Assembly: GCA_003646935.1 (NCBI GenBank)
Contig: QMLW01000170.1
Span: 1 to 5,420, forward strand
DNA length: 5,420 bases
Reading direction: 5' to 3'
Source: Deltaproteobacteria bacterium
GTDB lineage: Bacteria > Desulfobacterota > DSM-4660 > Desulfatiglandales > B25-G16
Each line of letters opens with the position of its first letter. Within the stretch, counting starts at the first letter, position 1. Positions 1-5,186 of this stretch are shown piece after piece. The notes under the pieces are model-generated. The model saw only the letters and a list, made by a program, of their open reading frames with translations, did not search any database and was not told where the DNA came from. The position numbers and the translations under genes were made by a program.

Positions 1-1
1 C

Positions 2-835
2 TCCAAGATACTCAAAGCTATCGATACGGAAGGCTGCACGGCCATCTACGGATCGCCCAGCATGCTCATCGCTCTCATCGATCATCCGGAATTCGATCCC
101 GTCAGGTGGAGGACGCTCCGCAAGGGTACCATAGGAGGCGCACCCTGTCCCGTGGAAGTAATGAGAAGGCTTGTGGAGGATATAGGGGTTTCGGACATCA
201 CCGTTGCCTACGGCATCACCGAGGCCTCCTCGTGGATTACCATGACCAGGCCGGACGATCCGCTGGACAGAAGGGTTTCCACCATCGGCACTCCCCTTGA
301 GTGTAACGAGGTGAAGATCCTAGATCCCGCCACAGGCGATGATCTCCCGCCCAACACCGCGGGAGAGCTGTGCACACGGGGATTCCTCATGAAAGGGTAC
401 TACCGGATGCCCGCGGTAACGGCATCGGCTATCGATCGGGATGGATGGTTCCACTCAGGGGATCTCGGCATGATGGATGAGGAGGGCTATGTCAAGATCA
501 CGGGGAGGCTCAAGGACGTCATCGTACGAGACGGTCACGAGATCTACCCCTCCGAGCTGGAGGAAACGCTCTATAGGGCGCCCGGGGTGTCCGAGGTTCA
601 GGTCTTCGGGTTTCCACATCCCGAGAGAGGTCACGAGGTCGCCGCATGGATAAAGCCCAAGGAGGGAGAGGGAGTATCCACGGAGGGCCTCGTGCAGTTC
701 GCGAAGGAGAACCTGAGCGAAGAGAAGCAACCGCATTACTTCAAGGTGGTGACTGAATTTCCCATGACCAGATCGGGCAAGGTGCAGAAGTTTAGACTGG
801 CTGAGATGGCGAAAAAGGAATACCTGAAATCATAA
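2..835 (+). CDS. Acyl-CoA synthetase / AMP-dependent ligase, C-terminal part (5' end outside window)
   Basis: This enzyme class activates a carboxylic acid (fatty or aromatic) with ATP to an acyl-adenylate and transfers it to CoA in the cytoplasm. The frame is open from base 2, and the residues before the first ATG (62), such as CTAIYGSPSML, already match the family, so the ATG is internal and the start is upstream. Counting from that ATG: YGITEAS (50-56) is the adenylate-binding A5 motif; GELCTRG follows at 101-107; SGDLG (132-136) holds the ribose-binding Asp; GRLKD (148-152) is the hinge to the mobile C-terminal domain; MTRSGKVQKF (235-244) ends with the adenylation lysine K240. The usual GGENIYP segment reads RDGHEIYP (156-163), a variant. 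The C-terminal domain is full length and nothing is broken. Base composition is richer in GC than the rest of the window. Substrate cannot be deduced. It converges with the metallopeptidase gene, 71 bases away. Confidence 0.93.
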   Translation, partial: SKILKAIDTEGCTAIYGSPSMLIALIDHPEFDPVRWRTLRKGTIGGAPCPVEVMRRLVEDIGVSDITVAYGITEASSWITMTRPDDPLDRRVSTIGTPLECNEVKILDPATGDDLPPNTAGELCTRGFLMKGYYRMPAVTASAIDRDGWFHSGDLGMMDEEGYVKITGRLKDVIVRDGHEIYPSELEETLYRAPGVSEVQVFGFPHPERGHEVAAWIKPKEGEGVSTEGLVQFAKENLSEEKQPHYFKVVTEFPMTRSGKVQKFRLAEMAKKEYLKS

Positions 836-906
836 AGAATAAAACCTGAGAAATATCAAATATAGACTGACTCCGTCGCCAAGGTCTGTGACTTCATTTC
901 CGTTAT
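836..906. other. Convergent intergenic spacer and composition boundary
   Basis: This short spacer lies between the stop of the ligase (+ strand) and the stop of the metallopeptidase (- strand). It is AT-rich, unlike the ligase. I see no strong GC-rich hairpin followed by a T run, so no terminator is called. It marks where gene strand, base composition and gene type all change, so it is a plausible edge of the accessory island. No direct repeat or tRNA end that would identify an attachment site is visible. Confidence 0.5.
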
Positions 907-1533
907 TCATAAATCAAGCTCTGCCCCATGCTCATTGAGCCAGAGGATTCGTTCTTTATAATCTGGCATGATGCGTGATATGAGGCTCCAGAACTCTTTT
1001 GAATGCCTGCGCACGATCATATGCGCCATTTCATGAACCAAAATGTAATCGAAAACCCCTATTGGTGCCATAACCGTTCGCCAATTCAAGTTTACCATGC
1101 CATTACGGCTTAAAGACGCCCAGCGATGGCCCAGATCAGATACCCTGAGCTTTTCAACTCTCACCCCGACCCTTTTATCATACCGTGGCATACGTTCTTT
1201 CAGCTTTATCTCGGTTTGCCTTTTATACCAAGAGATAAAATGATTTCGAGCATTGTGTTTTTGGCTTTCGTAAAGCTCGAAATATCCATGCCTTAATTTC
1301 AGCACGAAACCATCAGTAGATTTTTCGAATTTCCCTATTTGCTCATTATTAATGAATCGTAAGCGATAACTCTTTCCAGGGTACAGAAATCCTTGTCCAT
1401 TCACAAACTCCCTGTGGTGGCTTACATGGTTTATCGCCTTCTTTTTTGCCAGTTTTTGATGAATCCAGATCCTCTTTTCGGCGACAAACGCCGTAATTGT
1501 CTCGGGATCTTCCCGAAAAGGCGCTCTCAACAT
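907..1533 (-). CDS. YgjP/SprT-like zinc metallopeptidase (M48-like, DUF45), N terminus disrupted
   Basis: Predicted cytoplasmic zinc-dependent hydrolase of the YgjP-like group (COG1451 type), a family often found next to type I restriction genes. Its role there is not established. The 208 residues from the ATG at 1533 contain HEMAH (167-171), the HExxH zinc and catalytic motif, a third likely ligand H177 in RRHSKEFW, and a conserved block GHRWASLSRNGMVNLNWR (135-152), where RWASLS replaces the more usual RWGSCS. The end, MPDYKERILWLNEHG, is also typical. The start is doubtful. Upstream of 1533 the same frame reads RSDRRSIGITIDIDGA back to a TAG at 1585-1587, and this is the family's conserved first strand. 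No ATG, GTG or TTG lies between, and the ATG at 1533 has no clear ribosome site. The original N terminus has therefore been cut or frame-shifted against the end of hsdR. Catalytic residues are intact, so partial function is possible. Confidence 0.82.
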   Translation of the reverse strand: MLRAPFREDPETITAFVAEKRIWIHQKLAKKKAINHVSHHREFVNGQGFLYPGKSYRLRFINNEQIGKFEKSTDGFVLKLRHGYFELYESQKHNARNHFISWYKRQTEIKLKERMPRYDKRVGVRVEKLRVSDLGHRWASLSRNGMVNLNWRTVMAPIGVFDYILVHEMAHMIVRRHSKEFWSLISRIMPDYKERILWLNEHGAELDL

Positions 1534-1550
1534 TATCGCACCATCTATGT

Positions 1551-1760
1551 CTATAGTAATGCCGATGGATCTTCGATCCGAACGCTAACTGCAAGTTTCT
1601 CCTGTTTGTTAAACGGAATCAGATCAAGGTCGTCCACCTCATTGATGATCCACAGCCTCAGCATATCCTGTGCGTGCCTGCTTCGCCAAAAGTCGACCGA
1701 CGCAATCTCTTGCTGTATATGATCCACCATATCGATCACCGCTTCGCAGAACTGTTTCAT
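1551..1760 (-). pseudogene. HsdR C-terminal tail fragment after the in-frame stop
   Basis: This fragment lies in the same frame as the main helicase fragment, separated from it only by the TAA at 1785-1787. Between the stop and the ATG at 1760 the frame reads GKQPDENK with no further stop, so the ATG is probably an internal methionine and not a true start. HIQQEIASVDFWRSRHAQDM and DLIPFNKQEKLA match the usual HsdR ending (VDFW...HAQ...LR.WI...DLIPF.RQE.LA). After about position 1598 the residues (RIEDPSALL) no longer resemble HsdR and run over the start of the metallopeptidase in another frame, so the last dozen or so HsdR residues have been lost. If expressed on its own it would be a 69-residue helical fragment of no clear function. 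Confidence 0.72.
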
Positions 1761-1784
1761 CTTGTTTTCGTCCGGCTGCTTCCC

Positions 1785-2639
1785 TTACTCTTCGAGCAGA
1801 ATTCCTAAGAATGGTGCCTGGGTCTTTGGATCAATACCTTGGGCCACAATATGCTCATCAATCAACTGCCTGACTTTGGTCCCCACGCCTGCAATATTCA
1901 ACTGGGAGTCCCGATAGCGGTTTGAAGCGGCCTTATTGATAAAGCCCAGCAGCTTCATTTCATAGATATAGGGCAGAGCCTCGGGACGGGGCAGGATGAT
2001 GTCCATGCTCTCGGTAAATTCCTTAAACTTGTTAATGAATTCAGCCCTCAATCTAACATCCCTGAGCTCGTCCACACATGCGTCGATGTCCGATATATCG
2101 TCGATTCCCCGTTCCTGAAAGAGCGAGAGAACTCTTCGGTGCCTGTCATCTAGCTTTGGGAGTCCGTCTTTGATATTGATTAGGGCGCCCTTGATGTCAT
2201 GCCTGGCATACATCTCAAGGGCCTCTGTCAAGCGATCGCCTACACCGAAATAGTCAACTACCAATCCCCGGGTCTTTCCGGGATATCGCCTGTTGACCCT
2301 GGCAATGGCCTGCAAGAGTTCATGCCCGTGCATGAAACGATCAAGATACATCACCTGTTCCACCGGCGCATCAAAGCCCACCAGCAGCATGCTTTTCACG
2401 ATGATGATGGCAAGCTTTTCCTTGGCCTTGTCAAAGGCTTCATAGTATCGAATCGCGGCACGCCGGCTTACGGCCACAACCTGTGCCTTAAACCCATTGG
2501 GCATGATATTCCCGGCATAATGCAGGAGCATGTCCTCAGCCTTGGCTTGAATCAAATCCCTTGCCTCTAGGATATTCACTACGTTGCCGTATTTCCGCCT
2601 AACGGCTTCCCTCTCCATTTCTGTGCGTGACCTGAACAT
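1785..2639 (-). pseudogene. HsdR helicase lobe 2 and helical-domain fragment
   Basis: This is the largest open piece of the broken restriction subunit, 284 residues from an internal ATG; family-like sequence continues upstream in the same frame to about 2855 (ALPNCAKIGFTGTPIIAGRS, then GDYIDQYTIEQ and DGRTLDQFFDDM). Visible motifs are AQVVAVSRRAAIRYYEAF (motif IV region, 52-69), GFDAP (88-92, motif V) and QAIARVNR (110-117, motif VI with its arginine finger), followed by VVDYFGV and a helical region ending GVGTKVRQLIDEHI. Two in-frame joins look shortened: FDKAKEKLAIII (69-80) passes straight from motif IV to the strand before motif V, where homologues carry several dozen more residues, and QGIDPKTQAPFLG joins two places that in homologues are separated by the SDRAKASEME region. 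The frame then ends at TAA 1785-1787, which interrupts otherwise continuous homology. Confidence 0.85.
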
Positions 2640-2856
2640 ATCATCGAAGAACTGATCCAGGGTTCTTCCGTCCTCGACCCTTGCCTCCGCCTTGCGGCCC
2701 TCATAGAGAATCTTGACCGTAGACCCGTCCTTCTGGGACTGTTCTATGGTATATTGATCAATGTAGTCACCGAAAATCTCATGCGACTTTTTCTTGCTCC
2801 GTCCGGCAATGATGGGCGTGCCGGTAAATCCGATTTTGGCGCAGTTGGGCAGCGCA

Positions 2857-3043
2857 TGATCAGGTTTGCATGCAGGATCGTGGTATGGGATCGGTGGGCC
2901 TCGTCCACTAAGACTAGGATGTTTTCAGAGGCGTTCCATACCGGGAACAGGACGGGCTTTTTAGGGGGTTTGCTACTGCCCGCCGGCGCAGCCGCCTCCC
3001 GCAGCCGCGGTTTGGGGATCTCGTAATCGTCTGCTTCCGGTTC
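2857..3043 (-). pseudogene. HsdR DEAH-box fragment
   Basis: Immediately after the stop of the nuclease fragment, the same frame reads EPEADDYEIPKPRLREAAAP, then a proline/lysine-rich linker and NILVLVDEAHRSHTTILHAN. This is helicase motif II (DEAH box) with the segment that normally precedes it in HsdR. There is no usable start codon. At about 2853-2859 the homology passes from this frame to the neighbouring one: HANLI is followed in the other frame by ALPNCAKIGFTGTP. One base missing from the codon after the isoleucine codon explains the shift. The segment normally upstream, with Walker A (GSGKS type) and motif Ia, is absent. Confidence 0.78.
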
Positions 3044-3385
3044 TTAGCCGCTGGATGGCCTTATGCACGGCCCGAAACTGCGGGTATCTGCAGATGAGCT
3101 TGACCTGCCTGCCTTCCACCTGATCATACATTGATTATAGTAAAAGAGCCGTTCGCTGCCCTCCTCCTCTTCCACCTCGTGCCGCTGGTTGGAGTACCTG
3201 AGGAGCTGGTTGATCCCCTCCTCCATGGGGTTGGTAATGTTAGGGCTTTTACATTCCGCCACCACCAGGGGAATGCCGTTCACAAAGAGCACAATGTCAG
3301 GCGCAATAAACGTCTTGCCTCCCGGAACATCAACCCGGAACTGTACGTAGGTTTTTTCATCGGGGAGCTGCGTCATGGTAACCAT
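3044..3385 (-). pseudogene. HsdR N-terminal nuclease-domain fragment
   Basis: This 113-residue frame holds the RecB-family nuclease core of HsdR. PDIVLFVNGIPLVVAECKS (29-47) carries the metal-binding D30, E44 and K46 of the PD-(D/E)xK fold, and QLLRY (60-64) is the QxxxY motif typical of this branch. EGSERLFYYNQ (75-85) is the family's next landmark. The residues after NQ are out of frame. From about 3131 the neighbouring frame reads YDQVEGRQVKLICRYPQFRA, a block that in intact HsdR lies about a hundred residues further on, so a deletion with a frame change sits at about 3128. The residues before D30 are also short: homology continues upstream of the ATG (NKAKYFIRM) to a TAA at 3416-3418, while the usual first hundred or so HsdR residues are missing. 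A strong ribosome-site-like AAGGAG (3411-3416) lies 25 bases before the ATG, too far to serve it well. Confidence 0.85.
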
Positions 3386-3410
3386 GCGAATGAAATATTT
3401 TGCCTTGTTT

Positions 3411-3416
3411 CTCCTT
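3411..3416 (-). promoter_or_regulatory. Strong ribosome-site-like AAGGAG upstream of hsdR remnant
   Basis: On the - strand AAGGAG directly follows a TTTACAT-type box. No ATG, GTG or TTG lies at the normal 5-9 base distance. The nearest downstream ATG (3385) is 25 bases away. The simplest reading is that this was the hsdR (or another operon gene's) ribosome site, and that the start codon and first part of the gene were removed by a deletion that left the leader in place. Confidence 0.4.
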
Positions 3417-3482
3417 TACATTTCCTGACTATAATGTAAAGAAAACACCATTAACTTTACATGAACGGATCCACATGTAAAA
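3414..3482. repeat. Four phased TTTACAT boxes in alternating orientation (candidate operators)
   Basis: CTTTACAT occurs at 3414-3421 and 3455-3462, and its inverse ATGTAAAG/ATGTAAAA at 3434-3441 and 3475-3482. Centres are 20, 21 and 20 bases apart, close to two helical turns, so all four face the same side of the DNA. They can also be read as two copies of an inverted repeat with 12-base loops, set 13 bases apart. The array fills the gap between the fic stop and the hsdR remnant. Its first box overlaps the AAGGAG ribosome site (3411-3416) that would have served the gene to the left. This layout is typical of cooperative repressor binding. Fic carries a C-terminal winged helix and is the obvious local candidate to bind here, but that is inference. 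Confidence 0.6.
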
Positions 3483-3499
3483 CAAAGCCGGTTGTTTTA
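3478..3499. terminator. Possible weak bidirectional hairpin after fic
   Basis: TAAAACAA (3478-3485) pairs perfectly with TTGTTTTA (3492-3499) around a six-base loop AGCCGG, just past the fic stop at 3506. The stem is AT-rich and its own T run is part of the stem, so as an intrinsic terminator it would be weak. It also overlaps the fourth TTTACAT box, so it may simply be part of the operator array. Confidence 0.3.
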
Positions 3500-3505
3500 T
3501 ATAGA

Positions 3506-4561
3506 TCAATCCAGGAACAAGGCGAAATAACGACCAAAAACATATACCTGGTTTCGTCCTATCTTTTCCCATTTTTTCAGGATACTAAGCTTCTCGAAGT
3601 CTCGGATCAGTGAACTGGCAGTCTGATGGGTTACGCTGAGCACCTCAGCAACTTCATTAGGAGTTACAAACGGTCTTCGGTAAAGATGATTGAGTAGCCG
3701 ATGTGCATTTTCAACCCTTTTGCCAAAAGATAAAATGGTTTTCTCAATCTCCTGTCTAAGAGTAAGGATAGACTGAAACGTCTCTCTGCCCTTGAGTGCC
3801 GTATCCCGAATCGCTGTCATCAGAAAGCGGACCCAATGTCCCATGTCGTTGGACTCCCGAGCGCGAGTCAGAGCATCATAATAAGCACCTTTATGCTTTT
3901 CAATATGAGCAGACACATAAAGCGTCGGCTTTTTAAGCAACTCTTTGCTTACCAGATAGAGGGTGATCAACAAACGCCCAATGCGCCCATTGCCATCAAG
4001 GAAGGGATGAATGGTCTCAAACTGGTAATGAGCGATAGCAATCCGAACTAAATGGGGAACCTGGATTGTGGCATTATGCAAAAATTTTTCCAAATCGCTC
4101 ATCAAGTCCGGTACTTCGGTGTGATGGGGTGGAACAAACGCGGCATCAGACGGTCCGCTACCCCCGATCCAGTTTTGACTTTTACGAAATTCTCCGGGTA
4201 GTTTTCCTTCTCCCCTTACACCTTCAAGGAGGATCTTATGGGTGTTTCTTAAGAGGCGATTTGAAAGTGGTAACCTTTCCAATTCTTCGATAGCCCAATT
4301 CATCGCTGCGATATAGTTCTGAACTTCCTGCCAGTCATCCCGACGTTCTGGCGCCACCAATTCTTTGGGCTTCAGGGCTTCATCAATTTCAGTCTGAGTG
4401 CCTTCAATCCGGCTTGATGTACTAGCCTCTTTAACCACATGCATTTGAATGAATAGATCGACATCGGGAACAATCAGAGAGAAAGCGTTCAGTTCTCCAA
4501 TAGCCTGCACTGCTTCTTCCAGGAGGGTGTTAATTTGGGGGGTCATCCCATGCCCATTCAT
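3506..4561 (-). CDS. Fic-family protein adenylyltransferase with C-terminal winged helix, frameshifted near its start
   Basis: Fic enzymes transfer AMP (or a related group) from a nucleotide to hydroxyl side chains of target proteins. From the ATG at 4561 (351 residues): a Fic N-terminal domain (about 10-100) with SSRIEGT (49-55), the (S/T)xxxE(G/N) self-inhibition motif whose glutamate (E53) blocks productive ATP binding; the catalytic loop HPFLDGNGRIGR (185-196), complete with H185, D189, N191 and both arginines; and a winged-helix domain (about 285-345, FVTPNEVAEVLSVTHQTASSLIRDF), suggesting DNA binding. The true start is probably the ATG at 4640, preceded by AGGGG (4652-4648, seven-base gap). 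That frame encodes the typical leader (NFKDFISGKWLQQYEYKSFS, then HEWAWDDP) but passes into this frame at a run of six C on the - strand (G4535-4540 on +). Removing one C gives WDDPQINTLLEE and a normal 377-residue protein. As written, only the shorter form from an internal ATG is possible. All catalytic residues survive. Confidence 0.93.
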   Translation of the reverse strand: MNGHGMTPQINTLLEEAVQAIGELNAFSLIVPDVDLFIQMHVVKEASTSSRIEGTQTEIDEALKPKELVAPERRDDWQEVQNYIAAMNWAIEELERLPLSNRLLRNTHKILLEGVRGEGKLPGEFRKSQNWIGGSGPSDAAFVPPHHTEVPDLMSDLEKFLHNATIQVPHLVRIAIAHYQFETIHPFLDGNGRIGRLLITLYLVSKELLKKPTLYVSAHIEKHKGAYYDALTRARESNDMGHWVRFLMTAIRDTALKGRETFQSILTLRQEIEKTILSFGKRVENAHRLLNHLYRRPFVTPNEVAEVLSVTHQTASSLIRDFEKLSILKKWEKIGRNQVYVFGRYFALFLD

Positions 4562-4640
4562 GGTTCACGGGCTCAGGCGAGAAACTTTTGTACTCATATT
4601 GTTGTAACCATTTGCCGGAAATAAAGTCCTTGAAATTCAT
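4541..4640 (-). pseudogene. Fic N-terminal leader in the alternate frame
   Basis: This stretch starts with ATG at 4640 behind a good ribosome site (AGGGG, 4652-4648). It reads MNFKDFISGKWLQQYEYKS, then FSPEPVNHEWAWDDP, closely matching the usual start of Fic_N-type proteins. As written the frame ends at a TAA a few codons past the C tract. It belongs to the fic gene described at 3506-4561 and is listed separately because it determines the real start of that gene. Confidence 0.75.
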
Positions 4641-4647
4641 GATATCG

Positions 4648-4654
4648 CCCCTCT
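4648..4654 (-). promoter_or_regulatory. Ribosome binding site deciding the fic start
   Basis: AGAGGGG on the - strand, seven bases before the ATG at 4640. It is the best ribosome site in the island. The ATG at 4561 has nothing comparable, supporting 4640 as the ancestral start. The site begins only about 15 bases past the stop of the radC remnant, so fic would be co-transcribed with it. Confidence 0.6.
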
Positions 4655-4668
4655 GGATTCTCCTATCT

Positions 4669-4839
4669 TCACCCGACAGCATCCTTGCCTTGCCTGCCGG
4701 TCCTCAGGAGGATTGCTAAAAGGGCCGCATCACTGAGAGCCTCCGGACCCTTTTCTAAGAGCATCTCACGGGGGCGTTCGTCAATAGGCCAATTCTTTAT
4801 GTGAAGCGCATTTCCCTCTTTGCCTTCTTTTTCATTCAT
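4669..4839 (-). pseudogene. radC: RadC (JAB-domain DNA repair-like protein), N-terminal remnant
   Basis: A 56-codon frame starting at ATG 4839. [19 protein letters not shown], then [13 protein letters not shown] and GKDAV (positions about 17-55) match the start of RadC/UPF0758 proteins, including the helix-hairpin-helix-like [14 protein letters not shown] signature. Family members usually continue for over 150 residues with a JAB/MPN metal-binding domain (HxH...D). Here the frame stops right after GKDAVG and the whole JAB domain is missing. Nothing resembling the rest of RadC is found elsewhere in the window. RadC-like genes are frequent in mobile and accessory islands. The cut lies about 30 bases before the fic start, so the fic-side DNA was joined here by insertion or deletion. 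Confidence 0.82.
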
Positions 4840-4863
4840 CCCTATAACTCTTTAACTATCCCC

Positions 4864-5100
4864 TCAAAGGTATTTAAAAAAATCCTCTTCCTCGGAAGAT
4901 TCATCGAATTCCTTCAGCCCTTCTCTTATATACTGGATGTCAATATCGGGATTTTTAAGGAGCACAGTTCTCACATCTTCTATATCTCTCGTAAGGCAGG
5001 GTTCTCCATAAAGCAAGACCGCCTGTCCCCCGACAACCATGTAAGGAAGGTTATGACTGCTGAGAGAGGCCCCTATCTGGGAGAGGATTTTTTCAAACAT
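4864..5100 (-). pseudogene. Nucleotidyltransferase (MNT/AbiEii-like) with internal deletion
   Basis: This is a 78-residue frame. NLPYMVVGGQAVLLYGEPCL, then TRDI (17-40), is the start of a nucleotidyltransferase-fold protein of the type found in toxin-antitoxin and abortive-infection genes; GGQAVLLYGEPRLTRDID is the usual form. EDVRTVLLKNPDIDIQYIRE (41-60), then GLKEFDES, is the family's C-terminal part, which normally follows RDLEDV nearly a hundred residues later. The two are fused at RDI-EDV, so the central part, including the second metal-binding acidic strand, has gone without a frame change. The family Arg before LTRD is Cys here (C35). The frame may be translated, but it should be inactive. 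It ends 24 bases before the radC remnant and overlaps the small ORF upstream. No clear ribosome site precedes the ATG. Confidence 0.78.
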
Positions 5101-5186
5101 GAATTAAGCGTCTTGGCAATTCTTATATCTACTTCTATGCCTTCCAATGGATCTTTCCTACCAGTCTTCAGCCTATAGCCTATCAC
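5073..5186 (-). CDS. Small unrecognised ORF overlapping the nucleotidyltransferase start
   Basis: From a GTG at 5186 this frame encodes 37 residues: VIGYRLKTGRKDPLEGIEVD, then IRIAKTLNSCLKKSSPR, and overlaps the start of the nucleotidyltransferase by 28 bases. There is no convincing ribosome site before the GTG. The part before the overlap (GYRLKTGRKDPLEGIEVDIR) looks protein-like, and the order resembles a small partner gene overlapping the toxin or transferase gene. It could equally be the tail of a lost larger gene, or chance. I do not recognise a family. Confidence 0.25.
   Translation of the reverse strand: MIGYRLKTGRKDPLEGIEVDIRIAKTLNSCLKKSSPR

Larger units (their letters stand above)
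1551..3385 (-). pseudogene. hsdR: Type I restriction enzyme subunit R (HsdR) remnant, multiply deleted
   Basis: HsdR is the ATP-driven translocase and nuclease of type I restriction-modification complexes, working with HsdM and HsdS. Read in pieces on the - strand, this region gives in order: the RecB-like nuclease domain (3385-about 3128); a short block RYPQFRAVHKAIQRL in a second frame (about 3131-3040); a DEAH-box segment in the first frame again (3043-about 2857); the second helicase lobe and following helical region in the second frame (about 2855-1785); and, after an in-frame TAA, the C-terminal tail (1782-about 1590). Only about 600 codons remain where family members usually have roughly a thousand. 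Missing pieces include the N-terminal lead, the region after the nuclease, the Walker A ATP-binding motif, the stretch between motifs IV and V, and part of the helical domain. Without Walker A it cannot hydrolyse ATP normally. No hsdM or hsdS is in the window. The family identity is secure; the exact list of deletions rests on my memory of full-length homologues. Confidence 0.9.

Noticed and set aside
1349..1594. 81-residue - strand frame over the peptidase start
   Set aside because: It is an out-of-frame reading of the metallopeptidase N-terminal region; its residues show no family similarity, whereas the other frame does.
1785..1787. Recoded stop codon (reassigned TAA)
   Set aside because: Other genes here end at ordinary stops including TAA, and the same gene also has a frameshift and deletions, so simple decay explains it.
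2199..2570. 123-residue + strand frame
   Set aside because: It is antisense to the strongly supported helicase motifs V and VI of hsdR.
2850..2862. Programmed frameshift in hsdR
   Set aside because: There is no slippery heptamer or downstream structure, and the gene is already broken by deletions on both sides.
2754..3026. 90-residue + strand frame
   Set aside because: It is the complement of the DEAH-box and motif III region of hsdR; composition alone explains it.
3414..3482. CRISPR array
   Set aside because: Repeats are only 8 bases, alternate in orientation and have 12-13 base gaps; no spacers or cas genes.
4801..5178. 125-residue + strand frame
   Set aside because: It lies over the nucleotidyltransferase and radC remnants, which have clear family motifs on the other strand; its protein has no recognisable motif and no good ribosome site.
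1551..5186. A working restriction or toxin-antitoxin defence system
   Set aside because: HsdR lacks Walker A and is split into several frames, hsdM and hsdS are absent, RadC lacks its JAB domain and the nucleotidyltransferase lacks its middle part.
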